DNA from: Kordia sp.
Lineage (GTDB): Bacteria; Bacteroidota; Bacteroidia; Flavobacteriales; Flavobacteriaceae
Reading direction: 5' to 3'
Assembly (NCBI RefSeq): GCF_022447245.1
Contig: NZ_JAKVBC010000016.1
Coordinates: 48,738-112,737 of the forward strand
DNA length: 64,000 bases
Below, piece by piece: positions 28,131-36,919 of the stretch. Positions within the stretch are counted from its first letter, which is position 1. The number at the start of each line of letters is the position of its first letter. The notes beneath the pieces are model-generated. The model was not told the origin of the DNA. It saw only the letters and a program-made list of their open reading frames with translations, and ran no database searches. The translations under genes were made by a program, and so were the position numbers.

Positions 28131-28922
28131 TTATTGATGAACAGGAATCGTTTTGTTTTGTATCCATTTTTGAATAAGTTCTCGATTGCTCGTAATTTCA
28201 GCAAAGACATAAATGTCGCTTTGAAAACAAGGAGAAGTAGCCGCTTCTTCTATAATCACTTTATTGTCATAATAACTTGAATGTAAAAAGTAGAGTTCTT
28301 TGTTTTTTATCAATACATATCCAACATGATTACTCAATCCTACAAAATACAATCCGTCAGCATATACTTTATTGAGTTTAATTTTGAGTTGATCTTGCGA
28401 AATATTCCGATAGATTTTTAATTCGTTTTTTGGTTGAAGTGTGATGGCTTCATTCAAACCAGCTTGTTGTGCCATTTTAAAACGATTGAGTCGAAAACTT
28501 AAATGTCTGAGTGTAGTTGATACAAAATAACCACAAGCAATTTCACTATCGTTAGGAATATCAGTATGACCATTAAAATCCCAAGGTGTTCCGTACCAAT
28601 GTGGTACAATTTCATTCAGAAGCTTATGATATAAATACTTGGAAGCTGTATCAATGGCTTTCTCCTTATTTTGTTGCAAAAGTCTTTTGAAATAAGCGCG
28701 ATCTGTTTTGATGGTTTGTTTGATGGTATTGTAATTTCCATTAGGACTAAAGTTAATGCCTAATGCAATAGAATCGATTGAGTTTTCAACAATGATTTCA
28801 GATTCCACTTCAGCTAAGATCGATTCCTTTTTTGAGGCTTCAAAAGTAGCAGCAGTTTTGTTAGAAGCATCTTTGCATGCAACTCCAAGACATAGTAATA
28901 TTAAGAGAAAAAATCGGTTCAT
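28131..28922 (-). CDS. Lipoprotein with possible NlpC/P60-like cysteine peptidase fold
   Basis: The 263-residue product begins with a lipoprotein signal (LILLCLGVAC at about 7-16). A segment ACGYFVSTTLRHLSFRLNRF places a Cys before a helix, and about 65 residues later GLSNHVGYVLIKNKELYFLH carries a His before a beta-hairpin. That Cys-helix then His-strand order is like NlpC/P60 or CHAP peptidases; a third residue is not obvious. I do not recognise a named family. It stands alone upstream of the TonB receptor gene on the opposite strand. Confidence 0.6.
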   Translation of the reverse strand: MNRFFLLILLCLGVACKDASNKTAATFEASKKESILAEVESEIIVENSIDSIALGINFSPNGNYNTIKQTIKTDRAYFKRLLQQNKEKAIDTASKYLYHKLLNEIVPHWYGTPWDFNGHTDIPNDSEIACGYFVSTTLRHLSFRLNRFKMAQQAGLNEAITLQPKNELKIYRNISQDQLKIKLNKVYADGLYFVGLSNHVGYVLIKNKELYFLHSSYYDNKVIIEEAATSPCFQSDIYVFAEITSNRELIQKWIQNKTIPVHQ

Positions 28923-29023
28923 CGTACTAAAATTAACGCTTTTCTTTTTGTTTTCGTGTATTGGGTTAAGAAAATGCTAATCAAACTTCATTAAAAGATT
29001 ATCGAGTTTACAATTTGGATTTG

Positions 29024-29057
29024 TAATCTTAATAAGAGATTAATCTTTAGATAATCT
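29024..29057 (+). promoter_or_regulatory. TAATCT direct repeats before the phytase locus
   Basis: TAATCT occurs at 29024-29029, 29041-29046 and 29052-29057. The last two are 11 bases apart, one helical turn, as in Pho-box-like activator sites. They lie about 60-90 bases before the TonB receptor ATG. A regulatory role is speculative. Confidence 0.3.
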
Positions 29058-29113
29058 AATAGCTTCATGTTGCAAATAGTTTTGTCACAACAACTAATCA
29101 ACACAAAATTATA

Positions 29114-31873
29114 ATGAAGAAATTAGTATTTTCCCTATTCTTTATCTGCTTTACTACAGTAGTATTTGCTCAAGATAAAGGAATCCTAACTGGTCGTGTT
29201 TTAGACGATAATAAATTACCACTACCTGGTGCAACGGTTGTTATAGAAAGCTTGCAACATGGTGCCACTTCTAATTTTGATGGAAATTTTACTATGGTGA
29301 ATCTTCCAACAGGAACTTATGACATAACTGTAAGTTATATTGGATTTGAAACACAAAATGTTTCTGTTGAAATTTCAGTGAATACCACTGCAGAAGTAAA
29401 AGTTTCAATGAAAGTGAAAACCAATAGTTTAAACCAAGTCCTAATATATGGTAGCTTGGCAAGAGGGCAAGCAAAAGCTTTAAATCAGCAAAAAACAAAT
29501 GACAATATTACCAATGTAGTTTCTGCCGATCAGGTTGGTAAATTTCCAGATGCGAATACTGGTGATGCTTTAAAACGTATTCCAGGTATTGCAATGCAAA
29601 ATGACCAAGGAGAAGCAAGAGATATCATTATTCGTGGTTTAGCACCGCAATTAAATTCTGTAACATTGAATGGTGATAGAATTCCATCTGCGGAAGGCGA
29701 TAATCGTAGAATTCAATTAGATTTAATTCCTTCTGATATGATTCAAACAATTCAGTTAAACAAAGCGGTTACGCCTGATATGGAAGCAGACGCAATTGGA
29801 GGTTCTGTAAACTTGATAACACGTGCAGCACCATCTAAATTGAGAGTTTCGTTAACAGGAGCGTATGGTAGAAATCCAGTTAGAGAGAGTGGATTGTACA
29901 ATTTTTCAGCAGTAGCAGCGCAACGTTTTTTCAATGATAAATTGGGAGCGGTTGTGAGTGCTTCATACAATTCAAACGATTATGGATCTGATAATGTTGA
30001 ATTTGAATGGGATTCACCAACATTTATCAAAGAACACGATATCAGAAGATATGATGTAAAACGTATTCGTAGAAGTGTATCGTTGAATTTAGATTGGAAA
30101 TTAGATCCAAACAATACCATCGAATTTAAGTCAATTTACAATCACAGAGATGATTTGGAAAATAGATATAGATTACGTTATAAGTTTGATGATAATGACA
30201 CTGATGATGCTAGTGATGATGAGTACAAAATAACACGTCAGACAAAAGGAGGTATTAATAATGATACCAATGAGAGTAGACGATTAGAGCGTCAAAAAAT
30301 GTACAGAGTTGGATTGAATGGTTCGCATATATTATTCAAAAAAGTTCAGTTCGACTGGAATATTGGTTTTTCAAAAGCAAGTGAAGTCCGTCCCAATGAA
30401 CGCTATGTAACGTACGAATCTAAGCAAGATGCATCAACGATTACACAACAATTTGTAAATACAAGAACACCATTCTTCAACTCAATGAACAGAATGGACA
30501 ACGATGCTTCTTTATTTGAATTAGATGAAATTTCAGAAGAAAGAAGATATACTGAGGAAGAGCAATTTACGTCTCGTTTTGATATTACAATTCCAATAAA
30601 TACTTCTGGAAAATATCAGAACTCAATCAAAACAGGGTACAAATACCATGACAGAGATAAGTTAAGAGATAATACATTCTCTGAGTTTGATACGGATGAT
30701 TTTTCTGCATTCGAATTGTTGAGCAATGCACAAACAGCAGACCAGACTATAGATGGATATTTGCCAGGAGATCAATACAGATCAGGAACGTTTGCAACCA
30801 ATTCATTTTTAGGAGACTTAGCATTGATAAATGGTGAGTTGGTATTGGATGAATTTGTGCCAGAAAACTACAATGCAAACGAAAAAATTAGCGGAGCATA
30901 TGCCATGCTAAGACAACAATTAGGAGATAAATTCTCATTCATTGCTGGTTTGCGAATGGAGCATACAAATATTGATTACACAGGTTTTCAAATCGATGTA
31001 GAATCTGCTTCTTCATTAGCAGATGCGGTTGCCATCAATGCTTCTAAGAAATACACAAATGTATTGCCAAACGTACAATTCCGTTATGCAGCAACTAATA
31101 ATACTATTTTACGTTTTGCATATACAAACACGATTGCAAGACCAAATTATTTTGACATTGTACCATATCAAAATATAAATAGTGACGATTTAGAAGCTGA
31201 ATTTGGAAATCCTGAATTGGAAGCAGCAGAGTCATTAAACTTTGATTTTATGGCAGAGCATTATTTTGATAATGTAGGAATCATTTCTGGAGGTGCTTTC
31301 TATAAGAACATTGATAATTTTATTTATGCGTTGACATACGAGCAGGCATTAACAGTGAATGGTGCTACAGAAATGTATGATGTAACACAACCTTTCAACG
31401 GGGGATCAGCAAAAGTATTTGGATTTGAAATTGCTTTCCAACGTAAATTAGATTTCTTACCAAGTTTCTTGAAAAACTTAACATTCTACGGAAACTATAC
31501 ATATACAAACTCTGAAACGGATGGAATTACAGGGCGTGAAGATGGATTGGAATTGGCAGGAGCTGTACCAAACACATTTAACGGTTCATTAGCGTATGAA
31601 ACTAAAAAACTTTCAGTACGAACCTCATTGCACTTTGCAGATGATTATATTGATGAGTATGGAGATAAACCTTTTGAAGATAGATATTACGATTCGCAGT
31701 TATTTTTGGATCTGAATGCTTCGTACGCCATTACGAAAAACTTAAGAATTTTCGGAGAAATGAAGAACATCACTAATCAAGAACTGCGTTACTATCAAGG
31801 AGTGAAAGAGCGCACTATGCAAGCTGAATTCTATAATATTAACTGGAATTTGGGATTGAAATATAATTTCTAA
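29114..31873 (+). CDS. TonB-dependent receptor, probable phytate-linked
   Basis: The 919-residue outer membrane protein has a signal peptide (ending VVFAQ), then a carboxypeptidase-regulatory-like domain (about 24-105, GILTGRVLDDNKLPLPGATV and GTYDITVSYIGF). A plug domain follows at about 130-235 (VGKFPDANTGDALKRIPGIA and RGLAPQLNSVTLNGDRIPSA). The rest is a beta barrel ending in the terminal Phe expected for outer membrane insertion. The phytase gene follows with no gap, so the receptor likely imports inositol phosphates, or products of their cleavage, under TonB power. Confidence 0.93.
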   Translation: MKKLVFSLFFICFTTVVFAQDKGILTGRVLDDNKLPLPGATVVIESLQHGATSNFDGNFTMVNLPTGTYDITVSYIGFETQNVSVEISVNTTAEVKVSMKVKTNSLNQVLIYGSLARGQAKALNQQKTNDNITNVVSADQVGKFPDANTGDALKRIPGIAMQNDQGEARDIIIRGLAPQLNSVTLNGDRIPSAEGDNRRIQLDLIPSDMIQTIQLNKAVTPDMEADAIGGSVNLITRAAPSKLRVSLTGAYGRNPVRESGLYNFSAVAAQRFFNDKLGAVVSASYNSNDYGSDNVEFEWDSPTFIKEHDIRRYDVKRIRRSVSLNLDWKLDPNNTIEFKSIYNHRDDLENRYRLRYKFDDNDTDDASDDEYKITRQTKGGINNDTNESRRLERQKMYRVGLNGSHILFKKVQFDWNIGFSKASEVRPNERYVTYESKQDASTITQQFVNTRTPFFNSMNRMDNDASLFELDEISEERRYTEEEQFTSRFDITIPINTSGKYQNSIKTGYKYHDRDKLRDNTFSEFDTDDFSAFELLSNAQTADQTIDGYLPGDQYRSGTFATNSFLGDLALINGELVLDEFVPENYNANEKISGAYAMLRQQLGDKFSFIAGLRMEHTNIDYTGFQIDVESASSLADAVAINASKKYTNVLPNVQFRYAATNNTILRFAYTNTIARPNYFDIVPYQNINSDDLEAEFGNPELEAAESLNFDFMAEHYFDNVGIISGGAFYKNIDNFIYALTYEQALTVNGATEMYDVTQPFNGGSAKVFGFEIAFQRKLDFLPSFLKNLTFYGNYTYTNSETDGITGREDGLELAGAVPNTFNGSLAYETKKLSVRTSLHFADDYIDEYGDKPFEDRYYDSQLFLDLNASYAITKNLRIFGEMKNITNQELRYYQGVKERTMQAEFYNINWNLGLKYNF

Positions 31874-32986
31874 ATGAAATCAATGAAAAAGTTTATCAAA
31901 ATATTTTTAGGAGTTCTTGCTTTTACTGCATGTGAAGTAGTGAAAGAGAAGAAACAAGAAAAGGAAGTTTCAAAAACAACAACAAAAGAAGTAAATCGCA
32001 TAAAGCCTGTGTATGCAACAATGGAAACTGCACAGGTTTCTTCATCCGACGATGCTGCTGATGATGCTTGCATTTGGATTCATCCAACAAATAAGACGAA
32101 ATCAAAAATAATAGGAACCAACAAGCAAGAAGGATTGATTGTGTACGACTTGTCAGGGAATGAAGTATTTCAATATCCTGTAGGGCGAGTAAATAATGTA
32201 GATATTAGAGAAGGTTTTGTGTTGGAAAAAGATACGGTAGCAATCGTGACAGCTTCTAACAGAACTTCAAACACAATTACAGTACACAAAGTAAATCCTG
32301 ATGATGGATCATTAGAAGATGTAGCTGCAATGCCATTGAAAAGTCAATTAGCTGAAATTTATGGATTGGGAATGTATAAAAGTGCTAAAACCAATAAAAT
32401 ATATGTTTTTGCAAATGGTAAAGATGGCAATGTAGAGCAGTGGGAATTATTTGAAGAAGCTGGAAAAGTCGCTGGGAAAATTGTAAGAACATTTGCCGTA
32501 GGAAATCAGACAGAAGGTGTTGTTGCAGATGATTTTTATGGGAAATTATACATTGGAGAAGAAGAGAAAGCGCTATGGAAGTATGATGCTGAACCTGATG
32601 GATCTGAAGAACGTAAAGCTATTGTAACAACTACAGATACAAATATGAAAGCTGATTTTGAAGGAGTTACTTTGTATGATAGCGGTAAAGGAAAAGGTTA
32701 TATCATTTTATCATCTCAAGGGAATAATAGTTATGCAGTTTTTGATAGAATTACCAATGCATATATCGGAAGTTTTGGTATTTCAGATGGAGCAGAAATT
32801 GATGGAACCTGTGATACAGATGGAATTGATGTAACAAGTGCTACTTTTTCAGACTATCCAAAAGGTTTTTTTATTGCACAAGATGGAGCAAATACTAAAG
32901 GAAAAGATTCTTTAAATCAAAACTTTAAACTTGTTGATTGGAGAAAAATAGAAACAGCATTATTATTGAATAAAAAAATAAAATAG
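31874..32986 (+). CDS. Beta-propeller phytase (3-phytase family), lipoprotein
   Basis: The 370-residue protein hydrolyses phosphate from phytate using calcium, if it follows its family. An N-terminal lipoprotein-like signal (FLGVLAFTACE) suggests anchoring to the cell surface or periplasm. Family blocks are SSDDAADDACIWIHPTNKTK, IGTNKQEGLIVYDLSGN, YPVGRVNNVDIREGF, ANGKDGNVEQWELF, ADFEGVTLYDSGKGKGYIIL and SSQGNNSYAVFDR, which carry many acidic Ca-binding residues. Start at 31874 directly follows the receptor stop; an in-frame ATG at 31883 is also possible. The pair forms a two-gene operon ended by hairpins. Confidence 0.93.
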   Translation: MKSMKKFIKIFLGVLAFTACEVVKEKKQEKEVSKTTTKEVNRIKPVYATMETAQVSSSDDAADDACIWIHPTNKTKSKIIGTNKQEGLIVYDLSGNEVFQYPVGRVNNVDIREGFVLEKDTVAIVTASNRTSNTITVHKVNPDDGSLEDVAAMPLKSQLAEIYGLGMYKSAKTNKIYVFANGKDGNVEQWELFEEAGKVAGKIVRTFAVGNQTEGVVADDFYGKLYIGEEEKALWKYDAEPDGSEERKAIVTTTDTNMKADFEGVTLYDSGKGKGYIILSSQGNNSYAVFDRITNAYIGSFGISDGAEIDGTCDTDGIDVTSATFSDYPKGFFIAQDGANTKGKDSLNQNFKLVDWRKIETALLLNKKIK

Positions 32987-32990
32987 GGTA

Positions 32991-33030
32991 TGGATTCGAT
33001 GGGTACATATCTAGATGTGCCAAAATCCAT
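32991..33030 (+). repeat. Nested hairpin after phytase gene
   Basis: ATGGATT and AATCCAT form outer arms, and GGGTACAT with ATGTGCC form an inner stem around ATCTAG. There is no T tract, so it may be a processing or stability hairpin rather than a terminator. Confidence 0.5.
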
Positions 33031-33046
33031 TTACTAGTGTGTGTTG

Positions 33047-33082
33047 AAAATGCCATTATTGGGGGATAATGGCATTTTTTTT
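33047..33082. terminator. Bidirectional terminator between phytase and DUF3810 genes
   Basis: AAAATGCCATTAT (33047-33059) pairs with ATAATGGCATTTT (33066-33078) around TGGGGG, with T runs on the right side. The stop codon of the convergent DUF3810 gene (33056-33058) lies inside the left arm. Confidence 0.85.
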
Positions 33083-34138
33083 ATCATAGTTTACCAACAA
33101 AGAAACCACGTAGCTGTAACTTAAAATTCCTTTCGATTGGTTATTAGCTTTTAAAAACTGATCAAATGTGAATTTGAATAGTGGTTTTAATGGATTTTTG
33201 TGTGATATCCAAAATTCTCGAACTTCATCATAATTCTTTTGAATACCAGAATTTAACGTTGCTTTTAAGCGTTCGTATTCATCTTTATCTCTGTTGTAAA
33301 CTTCCTTTAAACAATGCCATGTCATAAAATTATATGCACCATATTTGAAGTAAATATCCTCATTGTGTAAAGCTGTCATACAACCTATAAAATTAGCTTC
33401 ATTTTCTGCGGCAAAACCAATTTGATGTGACTTTTCATGACTAGCTGTTACTGCGAATTTATACACTGGAATTTTACTGTTAACTTGAGCTTCATTGGTA
33501 AACGGATTTATATAGCCACTAAATCCCATCATGGTTAAAAAGCCACTGTAAATAGAAGTCTTTAGACTCTGATTGGTAAAGGTAAACATAGGTTCTTTAG
33601 CACTAAAGTTTTCATAACCATTCAACGTTTTTTGAAAAATCTCATCAATAGTATAAGGAACCTCTACTTTTACAGTGTCATTGTGTGTAATTTGAAATTG
33701 AATTGCATTCGCTTTAGCAACAACTCTTTCAGTAAAACTTACCAGTTCTTCTGTAGTGTACTTTCTATCCAATTCAAGTGATTTATGTAAAGGCAATCGG
33801 TAGTAATTCATTCCCCATAAAAGGTGAAATGCAAAATATACAAATGTGATGGTGATGTATGTATCAATCAAAATACGTTTGTATTCTTTTCGAACTAAAC
33901 GGAAATTTTTATAAATATAACGTATGATTAATACAACAGCGATTGTGTAAAAAATGTCACCTATTGAAAAAGGAATCCAGCCAAAAATAATTCTAAAAAG
34001 TTTTGAAATATATGGGTACAATCCATTACTGTAATACGTTTCAACAAATTCAGGATAACTGCCAAGTATCTTAATTAGAAAGAACTGTAGGGGAAAAGAT
34101 AAAGCAATTAAAATTTTTGTTCTCTTGGTCATAAGCAA
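33056..34138 (-). CDS. DUF3810 family membrane protein with HExxH motif
   Basis: The 360-residue protein has about three N-terminal membrane helices (10-30, 50-75, 90-115) and then a large soluble domain. It contains ASHEKSHQIGFAAENEANFI, a gluzincin-like HEKSH plus downstream Glu, as expected for DUF3810. The motif suggests a membrane-bound metallopeptidase, but activity is not shown for the family to my knowledge. The start may be the ATG at 34138 or the one at 34132. It converges on the phytase gene. Confidence 0.86.
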   Translation of the reverse strand: MLMTKRTKILIALSFPLQFFLIKILGSYPEFVETYYSNGLYPYISKLFRIIFGWIPFSIGDIFYTIAVVLIIRYIYKNFRLVRKEYKRILIDTYITITFVYFAFHLLWGMNYYRLPLHKSLELDRKYTTEELVSFTERVVAKANAIQFQITHNDTVKVEVPYTIDEIFQKTLNGYENFSAKEPMFTFTNQSLKTSIYSGFLTMMGFSGYINPFTNEAQVNSKIPVYKFAVTASHEKSHQIGFAAENEANFIGCMTALHNEDIYFKYGAYNFMTWHCLKEVYNRDKDEYERLKATLNSGIQKNYDEVREFWISHKNPLKPLFKFTFDQFLKANNQSKGILSYSYVVSLLVNYDKKNAIIPQ

Positions 34139-34286
34139 TACATTTGAACTCCATTCGGGAACATGATATGTAGCTAATGTAAAAAAACTAAATCACTATT
34201 GCTACGTTGCGATGATATTTTTGTTTTAATATTGACAATTTTGAAAGGTATTCCATGAAAAACAATCGATTTTGTTCCTAAACATT

Positions 34287-34294
34287 TAAATTTG
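34287..34294 (+). promoter_or_regulatory. Putative -7 promoter element for pepD
   Basis: TAAATTTG matches TAnnTTTG exactly and lies 32 bases before the pepD ATG. The nearest upstream TTG is only 12 bases away, short of the usual spacing. Confidence 0.4.
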
Positions 34295-34326
34295 TAAGCA
34301 ATAATTCAATTCATAAAAAAAATAGA

Positions 34327-35790
34327 ATGAGTCAAGAAATAAGAACTTTAGAGCCAAATGCACTTTGGAATAAATTTGCAGACTTAAATGCAGTCCCAAG
34401 ACCTTCAAAAAAAGAAGAACGTGTGATTGCTTTTATGAAGAAGTTTGGTGAAGATTTAGGTTTAGAAACTTTTGTAGACGAAGTTGGAAATGTGATTGTT
34501 AAAAAACCAGCAACTGCAGGTATGGAAGATCCTAAAGCCATTGTGATGCAATCGCATTTAGATATGGTACATCAAAAAAACTCGGATACAGTTTTTGACT
34601 TTGATACGCAAGGAATTGAAATGTTTTTGGATGGTGACTGGGTAAAAGCGAAAGGAACTACGTTAGGAGCCGATAACGGACTTGGAGTAGCTACGATTAT
34701 GGCTATTTTAGAAAGTAATGATATTGCACATCCTGCACTGGAAGCTTTATTTACTATTGATGAAGAAACAGGAATGACAGGTGCCATGGGATTAAAAGGA
34801 GGATTGTTAGAAGGAGAAATTCTTCTAAATCTAGATACCGAAGAAGATGATGAAATCGGAATTGGTTGTGCAGGAGGAATTGATGTGACTGCAACGCGCT
34901 CGTATGTGGTTGAAGAGACACCAGAGAATGTAGCTGCCTATACTATTAAAATAAGCGGCTTGCAAGGAGGACATAGTGGAATGGATATTCACAAAGGTTT
35001 CGGAAATGCAAATGTTTTAATGAATCGTTTGGTATTTGACGGTTTTGAAAACTTCGGATTGCGTATCGCCGAAATTGATGGCGGAAGTTTACGAAATGCG
35101 ATCCCAAGAGAAAGTATTTCAACAATCGTTGTAGACAAAGTACATCAAGAAGCATTTGAGTTTGAAATGCAAACGCAAATCAACACGATTCAAAAGGAAT
35201 TTGCTAGCATAGAAGTTGATTTAGAAATTGAATGTACAATTACTGAAACACCATCTGGAGTTATGGAATTAGGTGTGCAAGAAGGATTGACACGTTCTTT
35301 ATATGCTGCGCATAATGGAGTATTCCGTATGAGTCCAGATATTGAAGACTTGGTAGAAACTTCAAATAATATTGCACGTGTTATTGTAAAAGATGGTGAG
35401 GTTAAAGTTGGTTGTTTGACACGTTCATCAATTGAAAGTGGAAAAATGGATTTGGCTACAAAACTAAGAGCAACTTTTGAGTTATCTGGTTGTGAAGTTG
35501 AGTTTTCTGGTTCGTATCCAGGATGGGCGCCAAACATGAACGCCTCTATTTTACCAGTAATGGTGAATTTATATAAAGAGTTAAACAATGGAGAAGAACC
35601 ACATGTAGCTGCTTGCCATGCAGGATTGGAATGTGGAATTTTAGGAACTAATTATCCAGAAATGGAAATGATTAGTTTTGGACCGAATATTCGTGGAGCA
35701 CATTCACCAGACGAGCGTGCAAGTGTTTCTTCGGCGCAAAAATATTGGAAATATGTATTAGAGATTTTAAAGAATATTCCAAAAAAATAA
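34327..35790 (+). CDS. pepD: Aminoacyl-histidine dipeptidase (PepD, M20 family)
   Basis: The 487-residue cytosolic dipeptidase cleaves Xaa-His dipeptides in the E. coli relative. Zinc-site motifs are MQSHLDMVHQ (near 80), LGADNGLGVA (near 115), TIDEETGMTGAMGL (catalytic Glu, near 145-158) and LNLDTEEDDEIGIGCAGG (near 175). A central lid domain (about 200-390) includes LQGGHSGMDIHKGFGNANVL. The C-terminal end has CHAGLECGILG and SFGPNIRGAHSPDERAS, with the last metal His. Length matches the family. It is monocistronic with promoter-like sequence and terminator. Confidence 0.95.
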   Translation: MSQEIRTLEPNALWNKFADLNAVPRPSKKEERVIAFMKKFGEDLGLETFVDEVGNVIVKKPATAGMEDPKAIVMQSHLDMVHQKNSDTVFDFDTQGIEMFLDGDWVKAKGTTLGADNGLGVATIMAILESNDIAHPALEALFTIDEETGMTGAMGLKGGLLEGEILLNLDTEEDDEIGIGCAGGIDVTATRSYVVEETPENVAAYTIKISGLQGGHSGMDIHKGFGNANVLMNRLVFDGFENFGLRIAEIDGGSLRNAIPRESISTIVVDKVHQEAFEFEMQTQINTIQKEFASIEVDLEIECTITETPSGVMELGVQEGLTRSLYAAHNGVFRMSPDIEDLVETSNNIARVIVKDGEVKVGCLTRSSIESGKMDLATKLRATFELSGCEVEFSGSYPGWAPNMNASILPVMVNLYKELNNGEEPHVAACHAGLECGILGTNYPEMEMISFGPNIRGAHSPDERASVSSAQKYWKYVLEILKNIPKK

Positions 35791-35816
35791 ATAGTCAGTA
35801 GACGTATTTTATAAAG

Positions 35817-35875
35817 TAGAGCGTGGTTAAGATTCAAAATATAATCTCTTAACTACGCTCTATACATTTCCATTT
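35817..35875 (+). terminator. Long-stem terminator after pepD
   Basis: TAGAGCGTGGTTAAGA (35817-35832) pairs with TCTTAACTACGCTCTA (35847-35862) over 16 bases with one G-T pair. A T-rich tail CATTTCCATTTTT follows. Confidence 0.75.
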
Positions 35876-35914
35876 TTAAGATGTTTTGAGAAAGAGCGTC
35901 ACAAGGAGTATAGT

Positions 35915-36118
35915 TTACCATTTTGCAGTGTCAATAGGTAGTACATGGCAACCATCTTCTTTAAATGTATCAAAGCCTCCATCCTCACACTCGGTTTTCT
36001 TGCTCACATAATATGGATGATCTATACTATCATTTGTTCCTCCAATCAGGTTTTGTTGAAATAAAGATGAATTTTTTTGCTTTCTTAGTTGTAACAGGAT
36101 TTTCTTTTTTTTCTTGAT
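35915..36118 (-). pseudogene. RiPP precursor-like gene lacking an ATG start
   Basis: Translating the gap on the minus strand gives a 67-codon frame whose leader, LLQLRKQKNSSLFQQNLIGG, aligns residue for residue with that of the peptide encoded at 36642-36896. The core of 40 residues has only two Cys (TEC, DGC) and ends IDTAKW. There is no ATG: the codons before the KKKKK run are ATT (36119-36121) and ATC (36116-36118), and a TAA lies two codons further up. Either the gene uses a rare start or it has lost its ATG. It is the downstream member of a three-gene minus-strand cluster. The coding frame is otherwise intact. Confidence 0.65.
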
Positions 36119-36218
36119 AATAAATTAAGGATTGATATTACTTTAAAATTACAAGAAATCTACATTGAAGTATTACGGTTATCCCATCAAAAGGTGTGTT
36201 TGCGATATAATTTTAAAC

Positions 36219-36250
36219 AAAAAAACTTCTCATAAAGAGAAGCTTTTTTT
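36219..36250 (-). terminator. Terminator after the 36270-36494 peptide gene
   Basis: CTTCTC (36226-36231) pairs with GAGAAG (36237-36242), flanked by A/T runs that extend the stem past one bulge. Read leftward it ends in seven T, 19 bases after the peptide stop codon. It separates this gene from the start-less precursor locus beyond it. Confidence 0.72.
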
Positions 36251-36269
36251 AAAACTAGAAGTTTATTTC

Positions 36270-36494
36270 TTAATTGCAGCCTGGTCTATTCCAGCTTCCA
36301 CAAGGTTCACAACGTGAAATTCCTGAATTAGGACGTGGATCTGATGGAATTGGGTCACATATCAATTGACTTTGGCAACCAGCAGCAAATGTATTTACAG
36401 TCATAGTAGTTGGTGCGCCACCTTGTAGCAATCTACTTTCTAAAGAAGAAATGATCTGTTTCTTCAACTTTAATGTTTTGATTTGTTTTTTCAT
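36270..36494 (-). CDS. RiPP precursor-like peptide, class I lanthipeptide type
   Basis: The 74-residue product has the leader TLKLKKQIISSLESRLLQGG (residues 7-26) that fits the shared pattern exactly. The 48-residue core holds five Cys (AAGC, LIC, SRC, EPC, PGC) and several Thr/Ser, with many Pro and Gly toward the end. Its promoter and 5' leader resemble those of the next gene upstream, suggesting a duplicated unit with a diverged core. No dehydratase or cyclase gene is nearby. It has its own terminator. Modification and export are inferred from the leader type. Confidence 0.78.
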   Translation of the reverse strand: MKKQIKTLKLKKQIISSLESRLLQGGAPTTMTVNTFAAGCQSQLICDPIPSDPRPNSGISRCEPCGSWNRPGCN

Positions 36495-36520
36495 CTGAAA
36501 TATAATTTTTTGTTTCAGTG

Positions 36521-36549
36521 CAAATATCTCTCAATATCGACATTCTCAA
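36521..36549 (-). promoter_or_regulatory. Promoter of the 36270-36494 peptide gene
   Basis: Reading leftward, TTG (36549-36547) is followed after 18 bases by GATATTTG (36528-36521), 7 of 8 to TAnnTTTG. The element and the following leader GC-C-GAAAC-AAAAA recur before the gene at 36642-36896. Confidence 0.6.
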
Positions 36550-36593
36550 AACAGGAAAAGAGATAAAAAAGATATGGTGTTTTTCCCCAAGAA

Positions 36594-36622
36594 AAAGCCC
36601 CTTTTCAATGAAAAGAGGCTTA
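36594..36622 (-). terminator. Terminator after the 36642-36896 peptide gene
   Basis: AAGCC-C-CTTTTC pairs with GAAAAG-A-GGCTT, an 11-bp stem with one mismatch and a 3-base loop. Read leftward it ends GGCTTTTTC, 20 bases after the peptide stop. Confidence 0.75.
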
Positions 36623-36641
36623 TAATAACATATATATCTGT

Positions 36642-36896
36642 TTAGCAAGTAAAAAATGTAGGCTGATTTGTTGTTTGCGTATGTGTTGTTGGGCAGCCGC
36701 AACCAGAAGGCATTGTTGGCATAGGATCACATGGAGTTAATGCGGATTTACAGTTTACCTGTAGCGTCAACCAGATATTGTGAATACTGTTAATAGGAAA
36801 AGTGAATGTATTGATGGCTCCTCCTTGTAAATGCTTTTTCGATAGTTTTGCAACTTTTTGTTTGCGTAGTTGCAAAGAAAACTTTTGTTTTTTCAT
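36642..36896 (-). CDS. RiPP precursor-like peptide, class I lanthipeptide type
   Basis: The 84-residue product has the leader SLQLRKQKVAKLSKKHLQGG (residues 7-26). The 58-residue core has five Cys (VNC, TPC, SGC, GC, and a C-terminal Cys) and about ten Thr, including a TTHTQTT stretch near the end. The final residue is Cys, a common ring-closing position. It is the first gene of the minus-strand peptide cluster. Core sequence shares almost nothing with its neighbours apart from composition, as expected for precursors that diversify behind a constant leader. Confidence 0.78.
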   Translation of the reverse strand: MKKQKFSLQLRKQKVAKLSKKHLQGGAINTFTFPINSIHNIWLTLQVNCKSALTPCDPMPTMPSGCGCPTTHTQTTNQPTFFTC

Positions 36897-36919
36897 GATA
36901 TATGGTTTTTGGTTTCGCG

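Noticed and set aside
36433..36702. 89-residue minus-strand open frame overlapping the peptide gene
   Set aside because: It overlaps the better-supported peptide gene and its promoter out of frame and has no domain or leader features.
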